The notes beneath the pieces are model-generated. The model worked only from the letters and a program-made list of their open reading frames with translations. It was not told where the DNA came from and did no database searches. A stretch of 64,000 nt of DNA. It comes from Pseudomonas sp. BBP2017 (lineage in GTDB: Bacteria > Pseudomonadota > Gammaproteobacteria > Pseudomonadales > Pseudomonadaceae). Made by a program: the position numbers and the translations under genes. Positions 1-9,698 of the stretch are shown in pieces. The stretch spans positions 62,001 through 126,000 of the forward strand of contig NZ_PVZN01000014.1 of assembly GCF_003024385.1 (NCBI RefSeq), given 5' to 3'. Each line of letters begins with the position of its first letter. The first letter of the stretch is position 1.

Positions 1-700
1 CGAAGGCGATGAAGAAGCCGAGCATCAGCACGTATTCGGTGCCGGCCGGCAGTTCGGCCTTGAGCAACTGGGTGTAGTCGAAGGTGATCACACCGGTGTT
101 GCTGTAGTTGACCAGTACCAGACCGAGAATCGCCACCAGCATGATCAGGCCGCTGGCCTGAGTGAAGATGAAGAACTTGGTGGCGGCGTAGATCCGGGTC
201 TTCTTGCCGTCGGAGGAGCTGTGACCCCAGAGCGCGATGAGGAAATACATCGGCACCAGCATCATTTCCCAGAAGAAGAAGAACAGGAACAGGTCCAGGG
301 CCAGGAACACACCGACCACGCCGCCCAGAATCCACATCAGGTTGAGGTGGAAGAAGCCGACGTGACGCTGGATCTCTTTCCAGGAACACAGTACCGAAAG
401 TACACCGAGCAGGCCGGTGAGCAGGATCATCAGCAGCGACAGGCCGTCGAGGGCCAGGTGCAGGCTGATGCCGAAGCGCTCGATCCACTGCACTTTGAAT
501 TCGACTGCCCACTCAGGCGCAGCGCCTGGAGCAGGGGCCAGAGTGTAGTCCCCGTTGGCCCACAGCCAGAGGCCGATACCAAGCAGCAGGGACATGGTCA
601 GCAGCGCAATCCAGCGTGGCAGGGTGGCGCCGAAGCGCTCACCCAGCCAGCACAGCAGGCCGCCGATAAAGGGGATCAGGATCAGCCAAGGCAAAATCAT
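1..700 (-). CDS. nuoM: NADH-quinone oxidoreductase subunit M (partial, C-terminus outside window)
   Basis: Membrane-arm, antiporter-like proton-pumping subunit of respiratory complex I in the inner membrane. The ATG is at 700 (protein begins MILPWLILIPFIGG) and about 233 residues are present before the window edge. Successive hydrophobic helices are visible, with the family's conserved proton-channel glutamate at residue 145 (FWEMMLVPMY) and a lysine in the following helix (AATKFFIF). It follows nuoL by 39 bp in the same direction as the last visible gene of the nuo operon; nuoN is expected beyond the edge. Identity is clear from sequence and order. Confidence 0.97.
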   Translation of the reverse strand, partial: MILPWLILIPFIGGLLCWLGERFGATLPRWIALLTMSLLLGIGLWLWANGDYTLAPAPGAAPEWAVEFKVQWIERFGISLHLALDGLSLLMILLTGLLGVLSVLCSWKEIQRHVGFFHLNLMWILGGVVGVFLALDLFLFFFFWEMMLVPMYFLIALWGHSSSDGKKTRIYAATKFFIFTQASGLIMLVAILGLVLVNYSNTGVITFDYTQLLKAELPAGTEYVLMLGFFIAF

Positions 701-739
701 GACGGGCTCAATTCCTTTCGCAAAGTCGCAAGGTTCATA

Positions 740-2593
740 TCAGATCGCAGCCATTACAACGGCGCCGAGCACAAGCACGGCACCTACGGCGATCGACGCG
801 GTGTACCAGCGCAGCTGACCGGTTTCGGTTTTGCTCATGGCGGCATGACCGCCTTTTGCCATACGCGGAATCAGGCCAATACTGCGGTCAACCGGATCCT
901 TGCGCAGGATGTGGGCGATCAGCAGGTAAGGTTTGACGAACAGCTTGTCGTAGATCCAGTCGAAGCCCCAGGCGGCGAACCACCAGGCCGACAGCACACG
1001 ACCGATGCCGCTGCCCGCGATCGCAGTCACCAGACGACGCTTGCCGAGGAACAGCACCGCGGCCAGGAGGATACCGGCAATGGCGATGGCGCCCGAGGCG
1101 ATTTCCAGGCTGTGCTTGGCTTCGCCGCCGGCATGGCCGACGCTTTGCGGCAGGACACCGGCCAGTGGCGGATGAATCCAGGCACCGACGAAGGTCGACA
1201 GTACGATCAGTACGCCCAGCGGCAGCCAGTGGGAGATCCCGTGGCCAGCGTGAGCTTCGGTTTTGGCTTCGCCGTGGAAGGCAATGAAGATCAGGCGGAA
1301 GGTGTACAGCGAAGTCATAAAAGCACCGACCAGACCGGCATATAGCAGACCGTTGTTGCCGCTGGCGAAGGCTTCCCAAAGGATCTCGTCCTTGGAGTAG
1401 AAACCGGCAGTCAGCAGCGGCAGGGCAGCCAGAGCGGCACCACCGACGATAAAGCTGGCGTAGGCCAGTGGCAGTTTCTTCCACAGGCCGCCCATCTTGA
1501 AGATGTTCTGCTCGTGGTGGCAGGCAACGATCACCGCACCGGAGGCAAGGAACAGCAGGGCCTTGAAGAAGGCGTGGGTCATCAGGTGGAAGATCGCGCC
1601 TTCCCAGGCACCAACGCCAAGGGCCAGGAACATGTAGCCGATCTGGCTCATGGTCGAGTAGGCGAGGATACGCTTGATGTCGGTTTGAACCAGCGCCGCG
1701 AAGCCGGCCAGCACCAGGGTCACACCGCCAACCACACCGACCAGGTGCAGAATGTCAGGGGCCAGGGCGAACAGGCCGTGGGTACGGGCGATCAGGTAGA
1801 CACCGGCGGTTACCATGGTTGCGGCGTGGATCAGTGCCGAAACCGGGGTAGGGCCGGCCATCGCGTCCGCAAGCCAGGTCTGCAGCGGCAGCTGTGCCGA
1901 TTTACCGACCGCACCACCGAGCAGCATCAGGGTGGCCAGAACCATCCAGAAATCACCGGCCTGGAACTTCTGCGGCGCCAGTACCAGCAGCTCTTGCACG
2001 TTCAGGGTGCCGAGCTGGGCGAACAGAATGAACAGGCCGATGGCCATGAACACGTCGCCGATACGGGTGACGATGAAGGCTTTGAGTGCGGCGTTACCGT
2101 TGTTGCGGTTGCTGTAGTAGAAACCGATCAACAGGTAAGAACACAGGCCCACGCCTTCCCAACCGAAGTAGATGAACAGCAGGTTGTCGCCCAGCACCAG
2201 GAACAGCATGCTGGCGATGAACAGGTTGGTGTAGGCGAAGAAGCGCGAATAGCCGGCTTCACCACGCATGTACCAGGACGCGAACAGGTGGATCAGGAAG
2301 CCGACACCAGTGACCACGCCGAGCATGGTGATCGACAGACCATCCACGTACAGGGTGAAGTTTGGCGCAAAGCCGTCCACCGACATCCACTGCCACAGCA
2401 GTTGGCTGTACGCACCGCCTTGCGGCGGTGCGACGTTGAACTGCCAGATCACGTAGGCGGCCACGGCGGCCGAGAGGCCCACCGAACCGACGCCGACCAG
2501 CGCCGATAGGTTCTCGGACCAGCGACCGCGTGAGAACGACAGCAGCAAGAAGCCGATCAGGGGGAATAGGAACGTCAGAAAGATAAGGTTCAT
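740..2593 (-). CDS. nuoL: NADH-quinone oxidoreductase subunit L
   Basis: Largest antiporter-like subunit at the distal end of the complex I membrane arm; in the family it carries a proton channel and the long lateral helix. The 617 residues match the usual length. Glu146 in the FGWEGVGLCSYLLIGFYY helix is the conserved channel glutamate, and the C-terminal part (GFDWIYDKLFVKPYLL) is typical of NuoL. Its ATG overlaps the nuoK stop by 4 bp, so translation is probably coupled. Its role follows from family knowledge and from its place between nuoK and nuoM. Confidence 0.98.
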   Translation of the reverse strand: MNLIFLTFLFPLIGFLLLSFSRGRWSENLSALVGVGSVGLSAAVAAYVIWQFNVAPPQGGAYSQLLWQWMSVDGFAPNFTLYVDGLSITMLGVVTGVGFLIHLFASWYMRGEAGYSRFFAYTNLFIASMLFLVLGDNLLFIYFGWEGVGLCSYLLIGFYYSNRNNGNAALKAFIVTRIGDVFMAIGLFILFAQLGTLNVQELLVLAPQKFQAGDFWMVLATLMLLGGAVGKSAQLPLQTWLADAMAGPTPVSALIHAATMVTAGVYLIARTHGLFALAPDILHLVGVVGGVTLVLAGFAALVQTDIKRILAYSTMSQIGYMFLALGVGAWEGAIFHLMTHAFFKALLFLASGAVIVACHHEQNIFKMGGLWKKLPLAYASFIVGGAALAALPLLTAGFYSKDEILWEAFASGNNGLLYAGLVGAFMTSLYTFRLIFIAFHGEAKTEAHAGHGISHWLPLGVLIVLSTFVGAWIHPPLAGVLPQSVGHAGGEAKHSLEIASGAIAIAGILLAAVLFLGKRRLVTAIAGSGIGRVLSAWWFAAWGFDWIYDKLFVKPYLLIAHILRKDPVDRSIGLIPRMAKGGHAAMSKTETGQLRWYTASIAVGAVLVLGAVVMAAI

Positions 2594-2898
2594 CCGCGCA
2601 TCTCACTGGCTGCATCGATGTCGAGAGTGTGGAAGCGGCGATACAGCTGCAGCAGGATCGCCAGGCCAATACTGGCCTCGGCGGCTGCCAGGCTGATCAC
2701 CAGGATGAACATGATCTGTCCATCCGGCTGCGCCCAACGGCTACCGGCGACGATGAACGCCAGTGCCGAGGCGTTCATCATGATTTCCAGGCTCATCAAC
2801 ACGAAAAGAATGTTGCGGCGCACCATCAGGCCGACCAGGCCGAGGCAGAACAGGATGCCGGCGACTGCCAGCCCATGCTCGAGAGGAATTGCAGTCAT
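2590..2898 (-). CDS. nuoK: NADH-quinone oxidoreductase subunit K
   Basis: Small three-helix membrane subunit of complex I (MrpC-like), 102 residues, the usual length. Two buried glutamates that carry the proton path in the family are visible, Glu38 (MSLEIMMNAS) and Glu74 (AAAEASIGLAI). It starts 4 bp after the nuoJ stop and overlaps the nuoL start by 4 bp, the tight packing seen along the whole operon. Confidence 0.98.
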   Translation of the reverse strand: MTAIPLEHGLAVAGILFCLGLVGLMVRRNILFVLMSLEIMMNASALAFIVAGSRWAQPDGQIMFILVISLAAAEASIGLAILLQLYRRFHTLDIDAASEMRG

Positions 2899-2902
2899 GT
2901 GA

Positions 2903-3403
2903 TTACTCCTTCGCCTCGTTGCGGCCGAGGTGGAAAGCCGTCACCGCTGCGGCGAGCAGCAGCATCGAGGCCAGTTCCACCACCAGCAGGTAAGGACCAT
3001 ACAGGCTGATGCCGACGGCCTTGGCGTCGACCGTGGTGTGGCCGATGCCGGCACCACTTTCGTTGCCAAACAGCACGTACAGCAACTCAAGCAGCAGCAG
3101 CGCGGCGAGGACCACTGGTCCCAGCCAGATACCCGGCTTGAGCCAGCCACGTTCCTGGGCGACCGAAGCCGGCCCGAGGTTGAGCATCATCACCACGAAG
3201 ACGAACAGCACCATGATGGCGCCAGCGTAGGCGATCACTTCCAGGACACCGGCGAACGGAGCGCCGAGGGCGAAGAAGGTCATCGCCACGGAGATCAGCG
3301 AAATGATCAGGTAGAGCAGGGCGTGCACGGGGTTGGTGTTGGTGATCACCCGAAGGGTGGACACCACAGCAACACCGGATGCGAAATAGAAAGCGAATTC
3401 CAT
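2903..3403 (-). CDS. nuoJ: NADH-quinone oxidoreductase subunit J
   Basis: Membrane subunit of complex I with five predicted helices, 166 residues. The segment 'VIAYAGAIMVLFVFVVMML' is the conserved third helix of the NuoJ/ND6 family, whose pi-bulge is involved in coupling quinone reduction to proton pumping. It lies 9 bp downstream of nuoI and 4 bp upstream of nuoK in the same operon. No unusual features. Confidence 0.97.
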   Translation of the reverse strand: MEFAFYFASGVAVVSTLRVITNTNPVHALLYLIISLISVAMTFFALGAPFAGVLEVIAYAGAIMVLFVFVVMMLNLGPASVAQERGWLKPGIWLGPVVLAALLLLELLYVLFGNESGAGIGHTTVDAKAVGISLYGPYLLVVELASMLLLAAAVTAFHLGRNEAKE

Positions 3404-3412
3404 CTTTCTTCC

Positions 3413-3961
3413 TTAAGGGAGCAAGCTCTTCACGTTGATCGGCTCGGCTTCGTTCTGCGCGGCACCTTTCGGCTTGCCGGCAACAGCCATACCTGCAACA
3501 CGGTAGAAGTTGTAGTCAGGGTTCTTGCCGGGGCCGGAGATCAGCAGATCTTCTTTCTCGTACACCAGATCCTGACGTTTGAACTCGGCCATTTCGAAAT
3601 CCGGCGTCAGCTGGATCGCGGTGGTCGGGCAGGCTTCCTCGCAGAGGCCGCAGAAAATGCAACGGGAGAAGTTGATACGGAAGAACTCCGGGTACCAACG
3701 ACCGTCTTCTGTTTCGGCTTTCTGCAGCGAGATGCAACCGACCGGGCAAGCCACGGCACACAGGTTGCACGCTACACAGCGCTCTTCGCCATCCGGGTCG
3801 CGGGTCAGGACGATGCGGCCACGGTAGCGTGGCGGCAGGTAGACTGGCTCTTCGGGGTACTGCAGGGTGTCACGTTTGCGAAAACCGTGAGAGAACACCA
3901 TCACCAGGCTGCGCAGCTGGGTGCCTGTGCCCTTAACGATGTCGCCAATATACTTGAACAT
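3413..3961 (-). CDS. nuoI: NADH-quinone oxidoreductase subunit I, 2x[4Fe-4S]
   Basis: Ferredoxin-like peripheral-arm subunit that holds clusters N6a and N6b and passes electrons from NuoG to NuoB. Both CxxCxxCxxxCP motifs are intact: Cys62/65/68/72 (CVACNLCAVACP) and Cys101/104/107/111 (CIFCGLCEEACP). The 182-residue length is normal. It starts 11 bp after the nuoH stop and lies directly before nuoJ. Confidence 0.98.
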   Translation of the reverse strand: MFKYIGDIVKGTGTQLRSLVMVFSHGFRKRDTLQYPEEPVYLPPRYRGRIVLTRDPDGEERCVACNLCAVACPVGCISLQKAETEDGRWYPEFFRINFSRCIFCGLCEEACPTTAIQLTPDFEMAEFKRQDLVYEKEDLLISGPGKNPDYNFYRVAGMAVAGKPKGAAQNEAEPINVKSLLP

Positions 3962-3972
3962 GGGTCAAATCC

Positions 3973-4980
3973 TCACTGGGCCGCAACAGCTGGCGTGTTG
4001 AGCAACACGAGCGCAGCGGTCACCAGCAAATTGATCAGGGTCAGCGGCAGGCAGAACTTCCAGCCGAAGTCCATCACCTGGTCATAGCGCGGGCGCGGGA
4101 TCGAGGCGCGCAGCAGGATGAACAGCATGATGAAGAACGCGGTCTTCAGGGCGAACCAGATGAACGGGATCTGCGGCAGGATGCCGAACGGACCGTGCCA
4201 GCCACCGAAGAACAGGGTTACCAGCAGCGCCGATACCAGGATGATGCCGATGTACTCACCGACGAAGAACATGCCCCATTTCATGCCGGCATATTCAATG
4301 TGGTAGCCGTCGGCCAGTTCCTGTTCTGCTTCCGGCTGGTCGAACGGGTGACGGTGAGTCACGGCGACGCCAGCGATGAAGAAGGTGCAGAAACCGAAGA
4401 ACTGCGGAATGATGAACCACAGGTTCTGGGCCTGGTAGTCAACGATGTCGCGCATGTTGAACGAGCCGGCCTGGGCAACGATACCCATCAGCGCCAGGCC
4501 CATGAACACTTCGTACGACACAGTCTGGGCCGAGGCCCGCAGGCTGCCGAGCAGGGCGTACTTGTTGTTCGACGACCAACCGGCGAACAGTACCGCGTAC
4601 ACCGACAGACCGGCCATGGCGAAGAAGAACAGCACGCCGATGTTCAGGTCCGCGACACCCCAGGTCGGGGTGATCGGGATGATGGCGAAGGCGATCAGCA
4701 AGGCACTCATGGCCACGACCGGCGCCAGGGTGAAGATCATCTTGTCGACGAAGGGCGGGTTCCAGTCTTCCTTGAAGAACATCTTCAGCATGTCGGCTGC
4801 AATCTGGAACATGCCGAACGGGCCGACGCGGTTCGGACCGTAACGGTCCTGCCACCAGCCCAGCAGACGCCGCTCGACAAAGCTGAGCAGCGCACCGCAG
4901 ACCACCACGGCCAGCAGGATAACGACGGCCTTGACGACAGTAATGATCACGTCGATCACTTCAGGGGTGAACCAGGTCAT
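3973..4980 (-). CDS. nuoH: NADH-quinone oxidoreductase subunit H
   Basis: Membrane subunit (ND1 family) at the junction of the two arms, forming much of the quinone-access chamber. It has 335 residues and at least eight hydrophobic helices. The cytoplasmic loop 'HRHPFDQPEAEQELADGYH' carries the acidic residues conserved in ND1/NuoH, and 'RRLLGWWQDRYGPNRVGP' is the characteristic N-terminal loop. The ATG overlaps the nuoG stop by 4 bp. Confidence 0.98.
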   Translation of the reverse strand: MTWFTPEVIDVIITVVKAVVILLAVVVCGALLSFVERRLLGWWQDRYGPNRVGPFGMFQIAADMLKMFFKEDWNPPFVDKMIFTLAPVVAMSALLIAFAIIPITPTWGVADLNIGVLFFFAMAGLSVYAVLFAGWSSNNKYALLGSLRASAQTVSYEVFMGLALMGIVAQAGSFNMRDIVDYQAQNLWFIIPQFFGFCTFFIAGVAVTHRHPFDQPEAEQELADGYHIEYAGMKWGMFFVGEYIGIILVSALLVTLFFGGWHGPFGILPQIPFIWFALKTAFFIMLFILLRASIPRPRYDQVMDFGWKFCLPLTLINLLVTAALVLLNTPAVAAQ

Positions 4981-7691
4981 TGTGCTGCCTCCTGCAGGCC
5001 TTCGACGGATGCACCGAAGATGGCAGGCGGGATGCCGGCCAGGCCTTTGGGCAGGGCAACCAGGCCTGCGCCCAGTTCTTCATTGATGCGCAATGGCAGA
5101 CGCAGGGTCTGGCCTGCCACGTTCAAGCTGAGCATCGCACCTTCGTTGACGCCCAGACGGTCGGCTTCGGACTTGGCCAGGCCCACATAGGCCTGCGGGA
5201 TGCGCTCTTGTACTGGGGCGGCGCGCGAGGAGTTCTCTTCGCTACCGAACAGGTGGTAGAACGGCACGACCTGCCAGGTACCACGGGCCGGGGAGAAGGC
5301 TGCCGGTACGCTGGCGAACCAGTTCAGCTTGTCGCCCTCGGTTTCGATCAGGCGGGTGCCTGGGTCGCCTGCACGCAGGTGACCACCGACCTCGTCCTGG
5401 AACTTGTTCCAGGCTTGCGGCGAGTTCCAGCCCGGAGACCAGGCGAACGGCACTTGCGAACGCGGTTCGGCCGAACCCGAGTAACCTTCCATGGAGAAGG
5501 CGAAGGCGCTGTCTTTGTCTTGCGGGGTCCGCGGCTCGTGCACGCTGATGTTGGCGCGCATTGCGGTGCGGCCGGAGTAGCGCAGCGGCTCACGCGCAAG
5601 CTTCATGCCCTTGATGCGGAACGACGCGGACGGCGCGGCGTTGACGATACCCGACAGTTGCGGTGCGGCAGAGGCGCAAGCGCTGGTAACGTGGTCCAGT
5701 TGGGTCCAGTCCACCGGCTTGTTGAGCAGGGTTGAACGCAGGGCGTGCATCCAGCGCCAGCCTTCATGAACCAGGATGCTGCTGTCCAGGTAGGTTGGAT
5801 CGAACACCTGGAAGAAACGCTGGGCACGGCCTTCCTGGCTGACCAGGGTACCGTCGCCTTCGGCGAAGGTGGCGGCTGGCAGTACCAGGTGAGCGCGCTC
5901 GACGGTCGCGGTTTTCTGGTGATCGGCGACGATCACCACTTTGGCGGCGGCCAGGGCAGCGTCGACCTTGGCTGCAGGCACGCGGCTGTACAGATCGTTT
6001 TCGAGGATGACGATAGCGTCAGCCTTGCCGCTAATCACTGCGTCCAGAGCAGCGTCGACGGACTCGCCACCGAGCATGGCCATACCCAGGCTGTTGGCCT
6101 CAGGCACCACCAGGCTCAGGGAACCGTTCTTCTCACGCAGCTTCAGGGCTTTGGCGATGTTGGCGGCGGCTTCGATCAATGCACTGGAGGCCAGCGACGT
6201 ACCGGCGACCACCAGCGGACGGTTGGCGGCAACCAGGGCATCGGCGATGCGCTTGGCCAGGGCCAGGGCTTCGGCGTCCAGGCCTTCGACAGCTGGCGCG
6301 CTCGGGTCGATGGCGTGGGCCACGGCGAAACCGATACGGGCCAGGTCGTCCGGTGCTGCGTGGACGCATTCTTCGGCGACGTCATCGAGCTTGGTTTCGG
6401 CCAGGCTGGCGATGAACAGTGGGTACATGGCGTGCTGGCCGATGTTCTTCACTGCAGCATCCAGCCATGGCTGAACACGCATGGCATCGGCCATGGCTTC
6501 GGCCTTGCCCTTGACCGACTGGCGCAGGGCCAGGGCCACGCGGGCAGCGGTCTGGGTCAGGTCTTCGCCGAGGACGAACACCGCGTCGTGGTCTTCCATT
6601 TCGCGCAGGGTTGGGACCGGCAGCGGGCTGTCGTTGAGGACCTGCAGGGCCAGGCGCACGCGAGCCAGTTCACCGGCTTCCATACCCGAGTAGAAGTGCT
6701 CGGCACCGACCAGCTCGCGTAGGCCGTAGTTGCTTTCCAGGCTGGCACGCGGCGAGCCGATACCGACGATGTTGCGACCGCGCAGCATGTCGGCGGCTTT
6801 ATCCAGCGCCGCGTCCAGGCTCAGCTTGGTGCCATCGGCCAGCAGGGGCTGACGTGGACGGTCTTCGCGGTTGACATAGCCATAGCCGAAACGGCCACGG
6901 TCGCAGAGGAAGTACTGGTTGACCGAACCGTTGAAGCGGTTTTCGATGCGGCGCAGTTCGCCGTAACGCTCACCCGGGCTGATGTTGCAACCGCTGGAGC
7001 AGCCATGGCAGATGCTCGGGGCGAACTGCATGTCCCATTTACGGTTGTAGCGCTCGGAGTGGGTCTTGTCGGTGAACACACCGGTCGGGCAGACCTCGGT
7101 GAGGTTACCGGAGAACTCGCTCTCGAGGGTGCCGTCTTCAACGCGACCGAAGTAGACGTTGTCGTGAGCACCGTACACGCCAAGGTCCGTACCACCGGCG
7201 TAGTCTTTGTAGTAACGCACACAGCGGTAGCAGGCGATGCAGCGGTTCATCTCGTGGGCGATGAACGGGCCGAGCTCCTGGTTCTGGTGGGTACGCTTGG
7301 TGAAGCGGTAGCGGCGCTCGTTGTGGCCGGTCATTACCGTCATGTCTTGCAGGTGGCAGTGACCGCCTTCCTCACAGACCGGGCAGTCGTGCGGGTGGTT
7401 GGTCATCAGCCATTCGACGACGCTGGCGCGAAACGCCTTGGACTCTTCGTCGTCGATGGAAATCCAGGTGCCATCGGTGGCTGGGGTCATGCAGGACATG
7501 ACGATACGACCGCGGGTGTCGTTCTCGTCGGTGTACTGCTTGACCGCGCACTGGCGGCAGGCGCCGACGCTACCGAGCGCCGGGTGCCAGCAAAAATAGG
7601 GGATGTCGAGGCCGAGCGACAGACACGCCTGTAACAGGTTGTCTGCACCGTTGACTTCGAGCGCTTTGCCGTCTACGTGGATAGTGGCCAT
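4977..7691 (-). CDS. nuoG: NADH-quinone oxidoreductase subunit G
   Basis: Large iron-sulfur subunit of the peripheral arm, 904 residues. The N-terminal 2Fe-2S ferredoxin domain includes the CRQC cysteine pair. The next segment has CPVCEEGGHC and the histidine/cysteine ligands of N5, then CIACYRC and CPTG for N4. CHGCSSGC follows, the ligand set of the additional N7 cluster found in E. coli-type NuoG. The remaining roughly 600 residues are the molybdopterin-oxidoreductase-like domain, which has no molybdenum function in this family. A 131-bp gap separates it from nuoF, the largest inside the operon; I saw no gene there. Confidence 0.98.
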   Translation of the reverse strand: MATIHVDGKALEVNGADNLLQACLSLGLDIPYFCWHPALGSVGACRQCAVKQYTDENDTRGRIVMSCMTPATDGTWISIDDEESKAFRASVVEWLMTNHPHDCPVCEEGGHCHLQDMTVMTGHNERRYRFTKRTHQNQELGPFIAHEMNRCIACYRCVRYYKDYAGGTDLGVYGAHDNVYFGRVEDGTLESEFSGNLTEVCPTGVFTDKTHSERYNRKWDMQFAPSICHGCSSGCNISPGERYGELRRIENRFNGSVNQYFLCDRGRFGYGYVNREDRPRQPLLADGTKLSLDAALDKAADMLRGRNIVGIGSPRASLESNYGLRELVGAEHFYSGMEAGELARVRLALQVLNDSPLPVPTLREMEDHDAVFVLGEDLTQTAARVALALRQSVKGKAEAMADAMRVQPWLDAAVKNIGQHAMYPLFIASLAETKLDDVAEECVHAAPDDLARIGFAVAHAIDPSAPAVEGLDAEALALAKRIADALVAANRPLVVAGTSLASSALIEAAANIAKALKLREKNGSLSLVVPEANSLGMAMLGGESVDAALDAVISGKADAIVILENDLYSRVPAAKVDAALAAAKVVIVADHQKTATVERAHLVLPAATFAEGDGTLVSQEGRAQRFFQVFDPTYLDSSILVHEGWRWMHALRSTLLNKPVDWTQLDHVTSACASAAPQLSGIVNAAPSASFRIKGMKLAREPLRYSGRTAMRANISVHEPRTPQDKDSAFAFSMEGYSGSAEPRSQVPFAWSPGWNSPQAWNKFQDEVGGHLRAGDPGTRLIETEGDKLNWFASVPAAFSPARGTWQVVPFYHLFGSEENSSRAAPVQERIPQAYVGLAKSEADRLGVNEGAMLSLNVAGQTLRLPLRINEELGAGLVALPKGLAGIPPAIFGASVEGLQEAAQ

Positions 7692-7822
7692 GGTTCAAAG
7701 TTCTTCGTTGGCCCGCGTCTGCGGGCGTGGCTAATGGAAAGCTGTGTGCCTGCGGCCCGCGCAGGGACTACCTGGCGAGCCGTCGAGGCAGCGGGTGGCA
7801 CGGACCCCCCGCATTTCATTTG

Positions 7823-9202
7823 TTATGCGCCGACGACTATCGGCCCGGCCGGGATCGGCTTGGCCAGGTTCGGGCGCAAGGCTTCGCTGCCTGTAACAGG
7901 TGCGACGCCGGCCTCGAACTCCGGACGGAAATACTTGATGGCACTGCCCAGCGGCTCTACGGCACCCGGTGCGTGAGCACAGAAGGTGCGGCCAGGGCCG
8001 AGGAAATTGACCAGGCCCAGCAGGGTCTCGATGTCTTCCGCCTTGCCTTGTCCCTTCTCCAGGGCGCGCAGCATCTTCACGCTCCACGGCAGGCCATCGC
8101 GGCACGGGGTGCACCAGCCGCACGACTCGCGGGCGAAGAACTCCTCCATGTTGCGCAGCAGCGAGACCATGTTGATGCTGTCGTCCACCGCCATGGCCAG
8201 GCCAGTACCCATGCGGGTGCCGACCTTGGCAATGCCACCGGCATACATCTGTGCATCGAGGTGCTCGGGCAGCAGGAAACCGGTACCGGCGCCGCCAGGC
8301 TGCCAGCACTTGAGCTTGTAACCGTCGCGCATGCCGCCGGCGTAGTCTTCGAACAGCTCACGGGCGGTAACGCCAAATGGCAGTTCCCACAGGCCCGGGT
8401 TCTTGACCTTGCCGGAGAAGCCCATCAGCTTGGTGCCGTGGTCTTCAGAGCCTTCGCGAGCCAGCGACTTGTACCAGTCGACGCCGTTGCCGACGATGGC
8501 CGGCACGTTGCACAGGGTCTCGACGTTGTTGACGCAGGTCGGCTTGCCCCAGACGCCGACAGCGGCCGGGAAGGGCGGCTTGGAGCGTGGGTTGGCGCGG
8601 CGGCCTTCGAGGGAGTTGATCAGTGCGGTTTCTTCACCGCAGATGTAACGCCCGGCACCGGTGTGCACGAACAGCTCGAAGTCAAAGCCGCTGCCGAGGA
8701 TGTTCTTGCCCAAGAGGCCTGCGGCCTTGGCTTCATCGATGGCGCGGTTGAGGTTCTTCGCTGCGGTGGTGTATTCACCACGCAGGAAGATGTAGCCACG
8801 GTAGGCCTTCAGCGCACGGGCGCTGATCAGCATACCCTCGACCAGCAGATGGGGCTGTTGCTCCATCAGCATGCGGTCTTTCCAGGTGTTGGGCTCCATT
8901 TCATCCGCGTTGCACAGCAGGTAGCGGATGTTCATCGATTCGTCTTTGGGCATCAGGCCCCATTTGACGCCCGTCGGGAAGCCCGCACCGCCACGGCCCT
9001 TGAGGCCGGAGTCTTTTACGGTCTGGACGATATCGTCCTGGGACATCTGCGCCAAGGCCTTGCGGGCGGCGCTGTAGCCGTCCTTGGCCTGGTACTCGTC
9101 CAGCCAGACCGGCTCGCCGTCGTCGCGCAGGCGCCAGGTCAGCGGATGGGTCTCGGCGCTGCGGGCAATGCGGTTGGCCGGGCCGAAGGAAGTGATGGTC
9201 AT
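7823..9202 (-). CDS. nuoF: NADH-quinone oxidoreductase subunit F (NADH-binding, FMN)
   Basis: Entry point of complex I: binds NADH and FMN and holds cluster N3. The 459-residue protein has the glycine-rich GRGGAGFPTGVKWG nucleotide-binding segment near residue 70. The 4Fe-4S ligands ESCGWCTPCRDG appear near residue 355, with the distal cysteine in FCAHAPG. The start codon overlaps the nuoE stop by 4 bp, so the two genes are coupled, as expected for partners in the NADH dehydrogenase module. Confidence 0.98.
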   Translation of the reverse strand: MTITSFGPANRIARSAETHPLTWRLRDDGEPVWLDEYQAKDGYSAARKALAQMSQDDIVQTVKDSGLKGRGGAGFPTGVKWGLMPKDESMNIRYLLCNADEMEPNTWKDRMLMEQQPHLLVEGMLISARALKAYRGYIFLRGEYTTAAKNLNRAIDEAKAAGLLGKNILGSGFDFELFVHTGAGRYICGEETALINSLEGRRANPRSKPPFPAAVGVWGKPTCVNNVETLCNVPAIVGNGVDWYKSLAREGSEDHGTKLMGFSGKVKNPGLWELPFGVTARELFEDYAGGMRDGYKLKCWQPGGAGTGFLLPEHLDAQMYAGGIAKVGTRMGTGLAMAVDDSINMVSLLRNMEEFFARESCGWCTPCRDGLPWSVKMLRALEKGQGKAEDIETLLGLVNFLGPGRTFCAHAPGAVEPLGSAIKYFRPEFEAGVAPVTGSEALRPNLAKPIPAGPIVVGA

Positions 9203-9696
9203 ACGTAACCCTCCAGCAACTTGGAGACGCCAGCAGGCTGGACATCGCCAAAGGTGTCGTCGTCGATCATCAGCGCCGGGGCCTTGTCGCAGTTACCCAG
9301 GCAGCACACTGGCAGCAGGGTGAAGCGACCGTCGGCGGTGGTCTGGCCCAGGCCAATACCCAGCTCGCTCTGGATCTGGCTGACCACGGACTCGTGGCCG
9401 CCGATGTAGCAGACCATGCTGTCGCACACGCGAATGATGTGCCGGCCAACCGGCTGACGGAAGATCTGACTATAGAAGGTTGCTACGCCTTCGACGTCGC
9501 TGGCGGGAATGCCGAGCACTTCGCCGATGGCATAGATGGCGCCGTCCGGCACCCAGCCGCGCTCCTTCTGAACGATCTTCAGGGCTTCGATGGACGCCGC
9601 GCGCGGGTCCTCGTAGTGATGCATCTCGTGCTCGATGGCCGAGCGCTCGGTTTCGCTCAGGGCGAAACGGTCGGTTTGGATAAGCGTGTTGTTCAT
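9199..9696 (-). CDS. nuoE: NADH-quinone oxidoreductase subunit E, 2Fe-2S
   Basis: Thioredoxin-fold 2Fe-2S subunit (cluster N1a) that partners NuoF and NuoG. In its 165 residues the ligand cysteines are visible in RVCDSMVC and in PVCCLGNCDKAP. The start is 2 bp beyond the nuoCD stop. Length and motifs are normal for gamma-proteobacterial NuoE. Confidence 0.98.
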   Translation of the reverse strand: MNNTLIQTDRFALSETERSAIEHEMHHYEDPRAASIEALKIVQKERGWVPDGAIYAIGEVLGIPASDVEGVATFYSQIFRQPVGRHIIRVCDSMVCYIGGHESVVSQIQSELGIGLGQTTADGRFTLLPVCCLGNCDKAPALMIDDDTFGDVQPAGVSKLLEGYV

Positions 9697-9698
9697 GC

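Noticed and set aside
221..2509. Long open frames on the plus strand opposite nuoL and nuoM
   Set aside because: They are antisense to well-supported complex I genes. Their products are low-complexity, rich in Gln, His, Asp and Gly, as expected of a reverse frame in high-GC coding DNA.
7692..7822. Possible small gene between nuoG and nuoF
   Set aside because: The 131-bp gap has no frame with a start and ribosome site; it is a spacer within the operon.
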